Notes: generated by a model not told the origin, from the sequence alone. A stretch of DNA of 64,000 nucleotides from Pseudovibrio exalbescens (GCF_028737195.1 NZ_JAQZAJ010000001.1:248001-312000), one strand, 5' to 3'. Numbered from the stretch's first letter, positions 49,784-60,171 are shown. A program made the numbers and translations.

Positions 49784-50209
49784 TTGATCCATCGCAGGAA
49801 CGGCCCATGCCGTGCCTTGTGGGCGGCTGAGTGGGGCTTGAACAGGGCGGGGGGAGCTCGTTCAGGCATCAAGGAGCCGAGTTGGCGTTAGAGGACAAGT
49901 TGGCGAGGGGCGTGCGCGCGGTCTTTGTTTTGACCGGTCCTGGTTTTGGCCGATCCGGCGCATGTGGCGCGGTTTCCAATGGTTGCCGGCTATACTTTGA
50001 GGCCCAAGGTTTGTTCGCTGGGCCAAAAACCGCCAAGTTTGCCATTAGGCTGTGGATCTTGGCTTGATCTTGGGCTTTAGGCTCTCTATAAGGCGCTCAT
50101 CCCACACGCAGGGCTGTGGCTTGCCGTCTCGGCAAAGTCCATCCGGTGCACAACAGTTCCGACTGGCACCCTGCGGAGGAATAAACCGGAAAACAGGAGT
50201 TATAGGGCC
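49784..50209. other. dnaE-rpsB intergenic region
   Basis: 426 bp without a supported gene. It contains the probable rpsB promoter and a 110-nt leader with small hairpins, TTGCCG-TCT-CGGCAA near 50122 and GGTGC...GGCACC near 50143-50172. The leader could bind S2 for autoregulation, as for other ribosomal protein operons, but this is inference. Confidence 0.45.
50064..50092 (+). promoter_or_regulatory. Probable rpsB promoter
   Basis: TTGATC (50064-50069) and TATAAG (50087-50092), separated by 17 bp, about 118 bp before the rpsB start. A housekeeping-type promoter is expected here since dnaE and rpsB are far apart. Confidence 0.55.
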
Positions 50210-51016
50210 ATGGCATTGCCCGATTTTTCAATGCGCCAGCTTCTTGAAGCAGGTGTTCATTTTGGTCACCAGAAGCACCGTTGGAACCCAAAGATGGGTA
50301 ACTACATCTTCGGCGTTCGCAACAACGTTCACATTCTGGACCTCGGCCAGACCGTTCCACTTCTTCACCAGGCACTCAAGGCTGTTTCTGACACAGTAGC
50401 AGCTGGTGGTCGTGTTCTTCTCGTTGGTACAAAGCGTCAGGCTCAAGAGCCAGTTGCTGAAGCCGCTCGTCGTTCCGCTCAGTATTACGTGAACGCACGC
50501 TGGCTCGGCGGTATGCTGACCAACTGGAAGACCATTTCCCAGTCCATCGCGCGTCTGCGTAAGGTTGAAGAACTGCTGGCAGGTGATGCGAACCGCATGA
50601 CCAAGAAGGAACGTCTGTTCCTCGACCGTGAGCGTGAAAAGCTTGAGCGTAACCTTGGTGGTATCAAGGACATGGGCGGTATTCCGGACATGATCTTTGT
50701 AATCGACACCAACCGTGAAGCGATTGCAATTCAGGAAGCACGCCGCCTTGGTATTCCTGTTGCTGCTATCCTGGACTCCAACTGTGACCCAGACGGCATC
50801 AACTACCCAGTTCCGGGTAACGATGACGCTGGCCGTGCAATCACTCTGTACTGCGACCTGATCGCTCGTGCAGCGATTGATGGTATTGCACGTGCACAGG
50901 GTTCCATGGGCGTTGATCTCGGCGAAGCCGAAGAAGTTCTGGAAGAGCCAGCACTGGCAGAAGAAGGTTCTGAAGAAGCTGCTGCTGTTGAAGGCGGCGA
51001 AGCTGCTCAGGCCTAA
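50210..51016 (+). CDS. rpsB: 30S ribosomal protein S2
   Basis: 268 residues of the small ribosomal subunit. The conserved start [20 protein letters not shown] and [20 protein letters not shown] are unmistakable, as is [20 protein letters not shown]-like [16 protein letters not shown]. The C-terminus carries an alanine- and glutamate-rich extension typical of Alphaproteobacteria. CAGGAG precedes the ATG. It is followed by tsf after two hairpins. Confidence 0.98.
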   Translation: MALPDFSMRQLLEAGVHFGHQKHRWNPKMGNYIFGVRNNVHILDLGQTVPLLHQALKAVSDTVAAGGRVLLVGTKRQAQEPVAEAARRSAQYYVNARWLGGMLTNWKTISQSIARLRKVEELLAGDANRMTKKERLFLDREREKLERNLGGIKDMGGIPDMIFVIDTNREAIAIQEARRLGIPVAAILDSNCDPDGINYPVPGNDDAGRAITLYCDLIARAAIDGIARAQGSMGVDLGEAEEVLEEPALAEEGSEEAAAVEGGEAAQA

Positions 51017-51022
51017 GCCATT

Positions 51023-51092
51023 AAAGGTGCCGGCTTCGCCGGCATTCCTTTGATCTCTTTGGACGACCACCGCAAAAACTGCGGCGGTCGTC
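51023..51092 (+). terminator. Two hairpins between rpsB and tsf
   Basis: AAAGG-t-GCCGGC-TTC-GCCGGC-a-TT-CCTTT (51023-51051) and a 12-bp stem with one mismatch, GACGACCACCGC/GCGGCGGTCGTC (51062-51092). Neither ends in a long T run. They probably adjust how much rpsB transcript continues into tsf. Confidence 0.55.
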
Positions 51093-51181
51093 ACATTGCA
51101 GACAAAACAAATCGGTTAGACCGCTAGGGAAGTCGGATTTCCGATTTTTTGGTTTTTAACTCCCGTCCAAGAGGCGATCTC

Positions 51182-52105
51182 ATGAGCATTACCGCAGCAA
51201 TGGTAAAAGAGCTCCGCGAAACAAGCGGCGCTGGTATGATGGACTGTAAAGCAGCCCTGAAAGAAACTGATGGTGACATGGAAGCCGCTATCGATTGGCT
51301 GCGCACCAAGGGCCTCTCCAAGGCTGCAAAGAAGGCTGGCCGTGTTGCTGCTGACGGTCTTGTGAGCGTTGCTGCCGCTGGTAAGAAGGCTGCTGTAGTC
51401 GAAGTCAACTCTGAAACTGACTTTGTGGCACGCAACGAAGGCTTCCAGAAGCTGGTTCGCGACATTGCTTCTGTAGCACTGGAAGTTGAAGGTGACGTTG
51501 AAGCGCTTGCTGCTGCTGGTTACCCAGGTTCCTCCAAGTCCGTTGACGAGGAAATCAAGGAAGCTGTTGCAACCATCGGCGAAAACATGACGCTCCGTCG
51601 TTTCGCTAAGCTGGAAGTTTCTGAAGGTGTTGTTTCTTCCTACGTGCACAACGCAACCGTTGAAGGCATGGGCAAGATCGGCGTTCTCGTTGCACTGGAA
51701 TCTGCAGGCGACGCTGAAAAGCTGAACGCACTGGGCCGTCAGATTGCAATGCACGTTGCAGCAACCAACCCAATGTCCCTGAACGTTGAAGAGCTGGATC
51801 CTGCAGCTATTGAACGTGAGCGTGCAGTATTCGTTGAACAGGCTCGTGAATCCGGCAAGCCAGACAACATCATCGAAAAGATGGTTGAAGGCCGCCTGCG
51901 CAAGTTCTACGAAGAAGTAACGCTTGTTAAGCAGAGCTTCGTCATCAACCCAGACCTGACTGTTGAAGGTGCTGTTGAAGAAGCTGCCAAGGAAATCGGT
52001 TCTCCGATCAAGCTGGTTGGCTTTACTCGCTTCGCACTGGGTGAAGGCATCGAAAAAGAAGAAACCGACTTTGCTGCAGAAGTTGCAGCAGCAGCCGGTA
52101 ACTAA
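51182..52105 (+). CDS. tsf: Elongation factor Ts
   Basis: Nucleotide exchange factor for EF-Tu, 307 residues. The N-terminal [20 protein letters not shown] and the TDFVARN motif ([12 protein letters not shown]) are conserved. The start is placed at 51182, with GAGGCG just upstream; an earlier in-frame GTG at 51149 adds residues not typical of the family. The C-terminal dimerization region is complete. A terminator follows at 52115. Confidence 0.97.
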   Translation: MSITAAMVKELRETSGAGMMDCKAALKETDGDMEAAIDWLRTKGLSKAAKKAGRVAADGLVSVAAAGKKAAVVEVNSETDFVARNEGFQKLVRDIASVALEVEGDVEALAAAGYPGSSKSVDEEIKEAVATIGENMTLRRFAKLEVSEGVVSSYVHNATVEGMGKIGVLVALESAGDAEKLNALGRQIAMHVAATNPMSLNVEELDPAAIERERAVFVEQARESGKPDNIIEKMVEGRLRKFYEEVTLVKQSFVINPDLTVEGAVEEAAKEIGSPIKLVGFTRFALGEGIEKEETDFAAEVAAAAGN

Positions 52106-52114
52106 TAATTCTGG

Positions 52115-52144
52115 GGGCGTCGATTCCGATCGGCGCCCTTATTG
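52115..52144 (+). terminator. Hairpin between tsf and pyrH
   Basis: GGGCGTCGAT and ATCGGCGCCC form a 10-bp stem with one G-T pair and loop TCCG, then TTATTG. A moderate intrinsic terminator or attenuator. Confidence 0.6.
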
Positions 52145-52172
52145 TATCCAGACCTAGGTGAAGGGTTTCAAT

Positions 52173-52892
52173 ATGTCTGAGAAACTGCGTTGGAAACGAG
52201 TTCTTCTGAAGCTGTCCGGTGAAGCGCTGATGGGTGATCAGAACTTTGGTATTGACCCTGCCGTGGTTGAACGGGTGGCGCGGGAAATCGCCGAAGCGGT
52301 GGCGCTTGGCGCGCAGTTCGGCATTGTTGTTGGCGGTGGTAACATCTTCCGCGGTGTTGCTGTTGCAGCCAAGGGCGGCAATCGCGTAACCGGTGACCAC
52401 ATGGGTATGCTGGCAACCGTGATGAATTCGCTTTCGCTCGCAGATGCTCTGAACCGTCTTGGTGTTCAGGCCCGCGTGCTGTCGGCCGTACCGGTTCCTT
52501 CCATTTGCGAAACGTTTACGCAGCGCGGCGCCGAGCGTTATATGGAAGACGGCGACGTGATCGTTTTTGCTGGTGGTACTGGCAACCCGTTCTTCTCGAC
52601 TGATTCTGGTGCCGCACTTCGCGCCGCCGAAATGCAGTGCAACGCGTTCCTGAAGGGTACGCAGGTAGATGGTGTTTACGATTCAGATCCCAAGTTGAAC
52701 CCGGATGCGCAGCGCTACGAGACGCTCACGCCCGGCGAAGTTCTTGAAAAGGACCTGAAAGTCATGGATGCGACGGCAATTGCACTTGCCCGCGACAACT
52801 CTATTCCTGTAGTGGTGTTCTCCATCCACACTTCAGGCGCACTGGTGAATGTGCTGCGAGGGCAGGGCTTGTTTACAGTCGTAGCCGACTAA
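52173..52892 (+). CDS. pyrH: UMP kinase
   Basis: Converts UMP to UDP in pyrimidine synthesis; a hexameric amino-acid-kinase fold. 239 residues from ATG 52173 (GAAGGG 8 bases upstream). VLLKLSGEALMG, VVGGGNIFRGV and the UMP region GTGNPFFSTDSGAALRAAEM are diagnostic. It lies between tsf and frr in the common rpsB-tsf-pyrH-frr order. Confidence 0.97.
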   Translation: MSEKLRWKRVLLKLSGEALMGDQNFGIDPAVVERVAREIAEAVALGAQFGIVVGGGNIFRGVAVAAKGGNRVTGDHMGMLATVMNSLSLADALNRLGVQARVLSAVPVPSICETFTQRGAERYMEDGDVIVFAGGTGNPFFSTDSGAALRAAEMQCNAFLKGTQVDGVYDSDPKLNPDAQRYETLTPGEVLEKDLKVMDATAIALARDNSIPVVVFSIHTSGALVNVLRGQGLFTVVAD

Positions 52893-52939
52893 CAAAGCGC
52901 AATCGCCAAGAGTCAGTGTAGCAGATGAACCTCCAGCGA

Positions 52940-52964
52940 CCCGGACACTTGAGATCCGGGTTTT
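52940..52964 (+). terminator. Hairpin between pyrH and frr
   Basis: CCCGGA and TCCGGG with a 9-nt loop, followed by TTTT. It may attenuate read-through into frr. Confidence 0.55.
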
Positions 52965-52993
52965 GCTGACTGAGTATTTTGAGAGAGGATAGT

Positions 52994-53551
52994 ATGTCGG
53001 AGCTCGACTATAACGACCTACGTCGCCGAATGACTGGTGCCATCACAGCTTTGAAACATGAGTTTTCCGGGCTTCGGACCGGTCGTGCCTCCGCGAGCAT
53101 GCTCGACACAATCACGGTTGAGGCGTACGGCTCTCCAATGCCAATCAACCAGGTGGCCACCGTCAGCATTCCAGAGCCGCGCATGATTTCCGTGCAGGTT
53201 TGGGATCGTTCCATGGTTGCCGCAACCGAAAAGGCAATCCGTGAGTCCAGCCTGGGTCTGAACCCTGTTGTTGACGGTCAGGTGCTGCGTCTGCCTATTC
53301 CAGAGCTCAACGAAGAGCGCCGTGTGGAACTGGCCAAGGTTGCGCACAAGTACGCCGAATCTGCCAAGGTTGCCGTTCGTCACGTTCGCCGCGATGGAAT
53401 GGACATCATCAAGAAGGCTGAAAAGGCCGGCGAGATGGGCGAAGACGAGAGCCATGTGGCTCAGGAAAAGGTCCAGAAGATGACCGACGAGTTCATTGCT
53501 GAAGTTGATGATGTTCTTGCCAAGAAAGAGCAGGAAATCAAGCAGGTCTAA
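52994..53551 (+). CDS. frr: Ribosome recycling factor
   Basis: Splits the post-termination ribosome with EF-G. 185 residues from ATG 52994, with GAGAGGAT upstream. The family segments are [35 protein letters not shown] and [20 protein letters not shown]. Its TAA overlaps the possible first start of uppS (TAATG). Confidence 0.97.
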   Translation: MSELDYNDLRRRMTGAITALKHEFSGLRTGRASASMLDTITVEAYGSPMPINQVATVSIPEPRMISVQVWDRSMVAATEKAIRESSLGLNPVVDGQVLRLPIPELNEERRVELAKVAHKYAESAKVAVRHVRRDGMDIIKKAEKAGEMGEDESHVAQEKVQKMTDEFIAEVDDVLAKKEQEIKQV

Positions 53552-53577
53552 TGGATCTCGAACGGGGTGGATATCGA

Positions 53578-54348
53578 ATGACGGCTACGGTTGATGATGT
53601 GCCGGATGAACAGCTAGACGTGTCTGCTGATCGAGGCATGCCGCAACACGTAGCCATCATTATGGATGGAAATGGCCGGTGGGCCGCATCCCGTGGAATG
53701 CCGCGCACGGAAGGGCATCGCAACGGCGTTAAGACCGTGCGCGACATCGTGCGTCAGGCGGGTGAGCTCGGCATTGGCTATCTCACCCTTTTTGCCTTCT
53801 CATCCGAAAACTGGTCCCGTCCTCCGTCTGAGGTGAAGTTCCTCATGGGTTTGCTGCGCGCTTACGTGCGTTCAGACCTGAAGGAGCTGAAGAAGAACAA
53901 TGTCCGCATTCGTGTCATTGGCTCTCGGGAAGACCTGGATCCGGGCGTGAGACGGCTTCTTGAAGATGCAGAGCACGCCACAGCAGAGTGCTCCGGGTTG
54001 GAGCTGGTGCTGGCGTTCAATTATGGCGCGCGCGATGAGTTGACACGCGCGGTGCGAAAGTTAAGTGCTCAGGTTGCTTCGGGGGGCAAACAACCTGATG
54101 CCATTACGGGTGAGGACATTGAGGCGTGTCTGGACACAGCCGGAATGCCCGACCCTGATCTCATCATCCGAACCAGTGGAGAGCAGCGGCTCTCAAACTT
54201 TCTTCTCTGGCAGGCGGCCTATGCGGAGTTCTACTTCGCGCCGATGCACTGGCCAGATTTTGACAGGAATGCGTTCGACCAGGCCCTGAGCTGTTATAAG
54301 AACCGGGAGCGCCGTTTTGGCGGCCTCGGGACAGCCGTCTCCACGTGA
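53578..54348 (+). CDS. uppS: Undecaprenyl diphosphate synthase (isoprenyl transferase)
   Basis: Makes the C55 lipid carrier for cell wall synthesis. PQHVAIIMDGNGRWA has the catalytic Asp30 (numbered from 53578), followed by LFAFSSENWSRPPSEV and the C-terminal ISGEQRLSNFLLWQ-like RTSGEQRLSNFLLWQAAYAE. ATG 53578 has GGGGTGG 7 bases upstream; ATG 53551, overlapping the frr stop, is an alternative adding nine residues. 256 residues, complete. Confidence 0.95.
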   Translation: MTATVDDVPDEQLDVSADRGMPQHVAIIMDGNGRWAASRGMPRTEGHRNGVKTVRDIVRQAGELGIGYLTLFAFSSENWSRPPSEVKFLMGLLRAYVRSDLKELKKNNVRIRVIGSREDLDPGVRRLLEDAEHATAECSGLELVLAFNYGARDELTRAVRKLSAQVASGGKQPDAITGEDIEACLDTAGMPDPDLIIRTSGEQRLSNFLLWQAAYAEFYFAPMHWPDFDRNAFDQALSCYKNRERRFGGLGTAVST

Positions 54349-54379
54349 CGGCTGAAGAGACGTTGGAAAGCACTGGGCC

Positions 54380-55213
54380 TTGTTTGAGAAACTGACGCAG
54401 AAAAATCCTGATTTGCTGGTGCGCTTACTGTCCGCATTGGCCCTTGGTCCGTTTGCGCTTTTTGTCTGCTGGTATGGCGGCATCTATTTCTCGATTTTCA
54501 TGCTTGTTGCCACGGTTCTGGTGTTCTGGGAATGGAACCTGATCGTGAATGGTGGCAATCGAAGCCTGCCGTTCTTTTTTGGCGTGACGGCGCTGCTTCT
54601 TATCGCTGGTCTGGCAGAGTTTCACAGTGTTGGCGCGGCGCTGCTGATCGGCTGTGCCAGCGTTCCTGCGCTGTGGGCCTTTGAGGCCAAGGGGAATGGC
54701 GGCTGGCTGGCCAAGGGGTTTGCCTATTCCGCAGCTTCGCTGATTTCTTTGATTGCCATTCGCCACGGATCTGTCGGCTTTGAGTTGGTGCTCTATCTCT
54801 ATTTTGTGGTTTGGGGCACGGATATTGCCGCTTACTTCTGCGGCCGCGCCATAGGTGGCCCAAAGCTCTGGAAGCGGGTTTCTCCGAACAAGACATGGAG
54901 CGGGGCAATTGGTGGTTTTCTGTTTGCGGCCCTCATGGGTGCAGCGATTGCCTACTTTACCGGGTTCATGAGTGTGATTGCAGCGGTGCTGCTTGCCGCC
55001 GTATTGTCAATTGCTTCTCAACTGGGTGACCTGTACGAGTCGGCGTTGAAGCGCCGGTTTGGTGTGAAGGATTCCAGCCAGCTCATTCCTGGGCATGGCG
55101 GCTTGATGGATCGCGTGGACGGCCTTGTGTTCGCAGCGATTGCCGCCTATGTGTTTGGCGTGCTGCTAAGCGGTCAGGTTGCAGACCCCGGTCTGGGCCT
55201 CCTTGCCCTGTAA
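54380..55213 (+). CDS. cdsA: Phosphatidate cytidylyltransferase
   Basis: Inner-membrane enzyme making CDP-diacylglycerol for phospholipids. 277 residues with about eight helices. The signature region SPNKTWSGAIGG and GDLYESALKRRFGVKDSSQL, GHGGLMDRVDGL is complete. The start is a TTG at 54380 with GGAAAG nine bases upstream. It sits between uppS and dxr in the usual order. Confidence 0.95.
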   Translation: MFEKLTQKNPDLLVRLLSALALGPFALFVCWYGGIYFSIFMLVATVLVFWEWNLIVNGGNRSLPFFFGVTALLLIAGLAEFHSVGAALLIGCASVPALWAFEAKGNGGWLAKGFAYSAASLISLIAIRHGSVGFELVLYLYFVVWGTDIAAYFCGRAIGGPKLWKRVSPNKTWSGAIGGFLFAALMGAAIAYFTGFMSVIAAVLLAAVLSIASQLGDLYESALKRRFGVKDSSQLIPGHGGLMDRVDGLVFAAIAAYVFGVLLSGQVADPGLGLLAL

Positions 55214-55247
55214 GGCCACAATTGACAGTTCTAACAGTAGGTCAGTG

Positions 55248-56417
55248 ATGAGCCGCCAAAAAATTGCTGTTCTTGGTGCAACAGGTTCCATTGGTCAGAG
55301 CACGCTTGATCTGATTTCGCGCAATCCTGAAAGCTATGAGGTTGGGCTGCTCGTTGCAAACAGCAATGCGCAGGCGTTGGCCGATGCAGCACTGGCGGTA
55401 AACGCGCAGCATGTTGTCATCAATGACGAGAGCAAGTTTGCCGAGCTGAAGGCGCGGCTTGATGGTTCAGGCATTGGCGTTGCGGCTGGACGGCAAGCGG
55501 TGTTGGACTGGTGCCGTGAACCTTTCGATATGCTGGTTTCTGCCATGGTTGGCGCTGCCGGTCTGGAACCCACTTACTCTGCCATAAATGCGGGCAGCAA
55601 TGTGGCTCTTGCAAACAAGGAGTCTCTTGTGTGCGCGGGGCGGTTGGTGCGAGGCGCTGTACAGAAGGCGGGAACGGCGCTGCTGCCGGTGGACTCCGAG
55701 CACAATGCCATTTTTCAGGTTTTCGAACACGACAACGCGGATCAGATTGAGAAAATCATCGTTACCGCGTCAGGCGGGCCCTTTAGAACCGCATCCTTTG
55801 AAACCATGAAGAAGGCCGGTCCGGCGGAGGCATTGCGCCATCCCAATTGGGAGATGGGGTCGCGTATCACCATCGACAGCGCGACCATGATGAACAAAGC
55901 CTTCGAAGTGATTGAGAGCTTGCATCTCTTTCCGGTTGAAACCCGTCAAATAGAAGTACTGGTGCACCCTCAAAGTCTCGTCCACGGTATGGTACAATAC
56001 TCGGACGGGTCATTGCTGGCACAGATGGGGCCAGCTGACATGCGGGTGCCTATTGCCCATTGTCTTGCTTATCCGAAGCGGATGCCTGTTGAGGGGCAGA
56101 GGCTGGATCTTGCAACAATCGGGCAGCTTACTTTTGAACGCCCTGATTCGGAGCGGTTCCCGTCCATGCGATTGGTATGGGATGTTATAGAACAGGGCGA
56201 TGGTGCAGGCACAGCGTTTAATGGTGCGGATGAAGTGGCAGTGGCCGCGTTCTTGAAAGAAGAAATTGGCTTCCTTGATATTGTGGGTGTGGTTGAAGAC
56301 ACATTGGTCCGGCTGAACGGGCAGGGCTTGCTGGCGCAACCTTCCACACTTGCAGATGTTCTGCATATTGATGGCGAGGCCCGACGGGTCGCTAGAGAGT
56401 TTATTGAGGCACTTTGA
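55248..56417 (+). CDS. dxr: 1-deoxy-D-xylulose 5-phosphate reductoisomerase
   Basis: Second step of the MEP isoprenoid pathway, giving 2-C-methylerythritol 4-phosphate with NADPH. 389 residues from ATG 55248. The NADPH motif LGATGSIGQST is at 9-19, the metal/substrate region is LLPVDSEHNAIFQ, and the flexible loop region MGSRITIDSATMMNKAFEVI follows. A longer reading back to 55179 overlaps cdsA and is unlikely. Confidence 0.96.
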   Translation: MSRQKIAVLGATGSIGQSTLDLISRNPESYEVGLLVANSNAQALADAALAVNAQHVVINDESKFAELKARLDGSGIGVAAGRQAVLDWCREPFDMLVSAMVGAAGLEPTYSAINAGSNVALANKESLVCAGRLVRGAVQKAGTALLPVDSEHNAIFQVFEHDNADQIEKIIVTASGGPFRTASFETMKKAGPAEALRHPNWEMGSRITIDSATMMNKAFEVIESLHLFPVETRQIEVLVHPQSLVHGMVQYSDGSLLAQMGPADMRVPIAHCLAYPKRMPVEGQRLDLATIGQLTFERPDSERFPSMRLVWDVIEQGDGAGTAFNGADEVAVAAFLKEEIGFLDIVGVVEDTLVRLNGQGLLAQPSTLADVLHIDGEARRVAREFIEAL

Positions 56418-56476
56418 GCGCAGGTTCGCATGGACGGACAGAACTTGCGCTGAATGCCGATTGGAAAGGGTGAAGA

Positions 56477-57613
56477 ATGGAACTCTTGAGTTCAGTATTG
56501 GGAGGGTCGTTGGGATACATAATCCCTTTCCTGTTCGTGTTGACGATTGTGGTCTTCTTCCATGAACTCGGGCACTTTCTCGTTGCGCGGTGGTGCAGCG
56601 TAAAGGTTGAGGCGTTCTCAATCGGATTCGGTCCGGAGCTGTTCGGCAGAAACGACAAGAAGGGAACGCGCTGGAAACTGAGCGCTATTCCTCTTGGTGG
56701 CTATGTCCGCTTTTCCGGCGATGAGAATGAGGCAAGCGTTCCGGACCAGGATGCGCTTTCCAAGATGAGTGACGAGGACCGCAAAGGCGCGTTTCAAACG
56801 AAGCCGGTTTGGCAGCGCGCAGCCGTGGTGGCAGCGGGGCCTATTGCCAATTTCATTCTGGCGATTCTCATTTTTGCCGGTCTGTTCTTCTTTTATGGCA
56901 AGGCCGAAACACTCCCGCGGGTGGATGTGGTGCGCGAGGGAAGCGCTGCGGAAATTGCCGGTATTCAGCCCGGTGACATCGTGGTGTCGATCAATGGCAA
57001 CGAGATTTCCAGCTTTACGGATCTACAAAGGGTTGTGTCGGCCAGCGCGGATTTGCCCGTGCAGATTGGACTTGATCGCAGTGGCGAACTTGTTGAAGTG
57101 ACCGCTGTACCAGAACGTCAGGAAGTGACGGACCGATTTGGAAATAAACAGAAAATCGGCATTCTTGGCATTCAGCGCAACGCTACGCAGGATGATGTCA
57201 CGGTTGTCCGTTATGGCCCAATAGAGGCGCTCGCCGAGGGCGTGAATGAGACCTGGTTCATTGTGGAGCGTACGGGTGGCTACATCGCAGGGTTGTTTGC
57301 AGGCCGTGAAGATCCTGATCAACTGGGCGGGCCAATTCGGGTGGCGCAGATCTCTGGGCAGGTGGCGAGCTTCGGCATTTTACCCCTAATTAACCTAACT
57401 GCAGTTTTGTCAGTGAGTATTGGTCTTTTGAACTTGCTGCCAGTGCCCATGCTCGATGGGGGGCATTTGATGTTTTATGCTGCCGAGGCGGCACGTGGAA
57501 AACCTTTGGCACCTAAGGTTCAGGAGTATGGCTTCCGGATTGGAATCACCTTGGTGCTGATGCTTATGGTTTTCGCAACATGGAACGACCTGCGTTTATT
57601 AATAAGTCCATAG
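56477..57613 (+). CDS. rseP: Site-2 intramembrane protease RseP
   Basis: Cuts membrane-bound anti-sigma factors and remnant signal peptides. 378 residues. The zinc motif HELGH is at 29-33 in the first helix, a PDZ domain lies at about 125-215 (SAAEIAGIQPGDIVVSINGN), and the third zinc-ligand motif LLPVPMLDGGHL precedes the last helix. It is followed by bamA, a frequent pairing in envelope stress and outer-membrane assembly. Confidence 0.95.
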   Translation: MELLSSVLGGSLGYIIPFLFVLTIVVFFHELGHFLVARWCSVKVEAFSIGFGPELFGRNDKKGTRWKLSAIPLGGYVRFSGDENEASVPDQDALSKMSDEDRKGAFQTKPVWQRAAVVAAGPIANFILAILIFAGLFFFYGKAETLPRVDVVREGSAAEIAGIQPGDIVVSINGNEISSFTDLQRVVSASADLPVQIGLDRSGELVEVTAVPERQEVTDRFGNKQKIGILGIQRNATQDDVTVVRYGPIEALAEGVNETWFIVERTGGYIAGLFAGREDPDQLGGPIRVAQISGQVASFGILPLINLTAVLSVSIGLLNLLPVPMLDGGHLMFYAAEAARGKPLAPKVQEYGFRIGITLVLMLMVFATWNDLRLLISP

Positions 57614-57781
57614 CGTTAACCCTTGGCGGTTATTGGGTAAAATTACATGGAATACGCCGCGCAGCGGTTGCTTTAGGCTGAAAACCTTGTACAAAGTTCC
57701 GAGGTGTTTCAGATTCTATCCATTTCCTCAGGGAGCGGGGGGTACCGCGAGCTGGGGCAGACTATAAAGGCATAGCTTTCT

Positions 57782-60148
57782 ATGCAGCGTTTAAAGAGCC
57801 TGTCACGAATTTCACTGCTGGCGTTGACCGTTACTGGGGCAGGGGTCGCGCTTCCAGCCGACGTTTCACCTTTTGGTGCAACTGTTGCTGAAGCCGCCGT
57901 TGTGAGCCGTATCGACGTTCAAGGTGCAACACGCATCGAGAGCGATACCGTGCGGAACTACCTGACGATCCGTCCAGGTCAGCCATTTACTGCGATCGAC
58001 ATTGATGAGAGTCTGACAACCCTTTTTGCTACGGGCCTGTTTGCTGACGTCTCCATTTCACAGCGGGGAAGTACCCTTGTTGTGGAAGTCGTCGAGAACC
58101 CAGTCATTGGCCGCGTTTCTTTTGAGGGGAACAAACGGATCAACAACGATGCCCTTAAGGGTGTGGTTCGCTCTACCGAGCGCTCCATGCTGACCAAGGC
58201 ACGTGTTCAGTCCGATGTTCAGAACATTCTCGAAGCTTATCGTCGCTCAGGTCGCTTCCGCGCCTCTGTCGAGCCGAAGATCATTGAACGTGGTAACAAC
58301 CGCGTGGATCTGGTGTTCGAGATTGACGAAGGCGACAAGACCGGTGTGTCTCGCATCAGCTTTATCGGTAACCAGGCATTCAGCGATGGACGTCTGCGCG
58401 ATCAGATCCAGACCCGCGAGAGCGGTCTGCTGAGCTGGCTGCGTACAACCGATACTTATGATCCAGATCGTCTTGATGCCGACCAGGAGCTTCTGCGTCA
58501 GTTCTACTATCAGCAGGGTTATGCGGACTTCCGCATTGTTTCTGCGGTAGCTGATCTGGACCGTGAGCAGAACATCTTCTATGTCACGTTCACCGTTGAT
58601 GAGGGTGACAAGTACACCTTCGGCGACGTTGAGATCGAAACCTCCCTGTCACAGGTTGATCCAGAAGCGCTTCGCAGCCATCTGCGCACGCGTCCAGGCA
58701 ATACCTACAACTCTCTTGAAGTTGAAAAGACACTTGAAGATCTGACGATCGAAGTGTCCAAGGGTGGTTACGCTTTTGCTCAGGTTCGCCCACGTGGTGT
58801 CCGTGATTACGAAAACAAGACCATCTCTCTGACCTATCTCATCGAAGAAGGTCCTCGCGTTTATGTTGAGCGCATCAATGTTCGCGGCAATGACCGTACA
58901 CGTGAGTACGTGATCCGCCGTGAGTTTGATATCGCTGAAGGCGATGCTTACAACCGCGTCCTACTCGACAAGGCAGAGCGTCGTCTGAACAATACACGCT
59001 ACTTCAAGTCCGTTCGGATTTCCCGTCAGCAGGGCAGCGCTCCTGACAAGGTGATCATCAACGTGGATGTTGAAGAGCAGCCAACTGGTGAAGTTTCCTT
59101 CGGTGTGGGTTACTCCACTTCCGACGGCGTGATCGGCGATCTGTCCATCACGGAAAAGAACTTCCTCGGCCGTGGTCAGTTCGTACGTGCAGCCGTTGGT
59201 GGTGGTAGTGAAACTCAGAGCTACGAGTTCAAGTTCGTTGAGCCATTCTTCCTCGGTCGTCGTATCTCCGCAGGTGTTGACGTTTACCGCAAGGTTTTCG
59301 AAGAAAACGACACCCGTGCCTACGAAGAAAAGACCACTGGTGGCGGTTTCAACTTCGGTCTTCCGCTTCGCGAAGATGAGCTGACGCTGAACCTGTTCTA
59401 CAAGATCTATGAGACCGATCTGACACGTGATGACAGCACCGGTATCAATGACTGTAACACGGCTGACGTTTCTCTCGCGGTGTGTGACTCCCTTGGTAAC
59501 TACCTGACCTCTTTGGGTGGGTACTCTCTGGTTTGGAACAACCTCGACAACAACCTCAACCCACGTGACGGTGTTTACGCCAAGTTCCAGCAGGACTTTG
59601 CGGGTATCGGCGGTGACTCCCAGTACATCGAGACCACTGTTGAAGGTCGTGTGTTCAAGGAGCTGGTTCCGGCTTGGGGCCTCGTAGGTTTTGTTAAGGG
59701 GTCCGCGGGCCAGATTGAATCAATCGGTAACCGCCTGCGTGTTTCCGATCAGTTCCAGGGCAGCTCTGACCTGATCCGTGGTTTCGAAAGCAACGGTTAC
59801 GGTCCGCGTGATGCCAATGGTGACGCGATCGGCGGTAAATACTACGTCGCTGCGACTGTTGAAGGTCAGATGCCGCTGCCATTCATTCCGGATGAGCTTG
59901 GTCTTTCCATGGCAGCCTTTGCGGATGCTGGCTCCCTTTGGGGCGTGGACAGCGAGCTGAAGGATGCAGTTGAGAACGGCGGTAGCCGGATCGACTCCGA
60001 AGACTTTGATCTTCGTGCTTCCGTCGGTGTGGGTGTCCTTTGGCAGTCTCCGTTTGGACCACTGCGTGCAGATTTTGCATGGCCAGTTGCCAAGGACGAT
60101 GTGGACGAAACTCAGGTCTTCAAGCTGAGTGGCGGTACCCGCTTCTGA
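57782..60148 (+). CDS. bamA: Outer membrane protein assembly factor BamA
   Basis: Omp85 core of the machine that inserts beta-barrel proteins. 788 residues. A signal peptide ends near residue 38 (VAEA|AVVSRIDV). Five POTRA domains run to about 375 (IDVQGATRIESDTVRNYLTI through VYVERINVRGNDRTREYVIR), then the barrel with the L6 motif LIRGFESNGYG and a C-terminal FKLSGGTRF ending in Phe. The last 168 bp upstream contain no gene. Confidence 0.96.
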   Translation: MQRLKSLSRISLLALTVTGAGVALPADVSPFGATVAEAAVVSRIDVQGATRIESDTVRNYLTIRPGQPFTAIDIDESLTTLFATGLFADVSISQRGSTLVVEVVENPVIGRVSFEGNKRINNDALKGVVRSTERSMLTKARVQSDVQNILEAYRRSGRFRASVEPKIIERGNNRVDLVFEIDEGDKTGVSRISFIGNQAFSDGRLRDQIQTRESGLLSWLRTTDTYDPDRLDADQELLRQFYYQQGYADFRIVSAVADLDREQNIFYVTFTVDEGDKYTFGDVEIETSLSQVDPEALRSHLRTRPGNTYNSLEVEKTLEDLTIEVSKGGYAFAQVRPRGVRDYENKTISLTYLIEEGPRVYVERINVRGNDRTREYVIRREFDIAEGDAYNRVLLDKAERRLNNTRYFKSVRISRQQGSAPDKVIINVDVEEQPTGEVSFGVGYSTSDGVIGDLSITEKNFLGRGQFVRAAVGGGSETQSYEFKFVEPFFLGRRISAGVDVYRKVFEENDTRAYEEKTTGGGFNFGLPLREDELTLNLFYKIYETDLTRDDSTGINDCNTADVSLAVCDSLGNYLTSLGGYSLVWNNLDNNLNPRDGVYAKFQQDFAGIGGDSQYIETTVEGRVFKELVPAWGLVGFVKGSAGQIESIGNRLRVSDQFQGSSDLIRGFESNGYGPRDANGDAIGGKYYVAATVEGQMPLPFIPDELGLSMAAFADAGSLWGVDSELKDAVENGGSRIDSEDFDLRASVGVGVLWQSPFGPLRADFAWPVAKDDVDETQVFKLSGGTRF

Positions 60149-60171
60149 TCTTGACGAAAGTGATTATAATT

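Noticed and set aside
49831-50067. 78-residue reading between dnaE and rpsB
   Set aside because: Low-complexity, no ribosome site, and it ends in the probable rpsB promoter.
52943-52951. GGACACTTG, identical to the transposase site core, between pyrH and frr
   Set aside because: Only 9 bases match, the rest of the 19-bp site is missing, and it is explained as the loop of a terminator.
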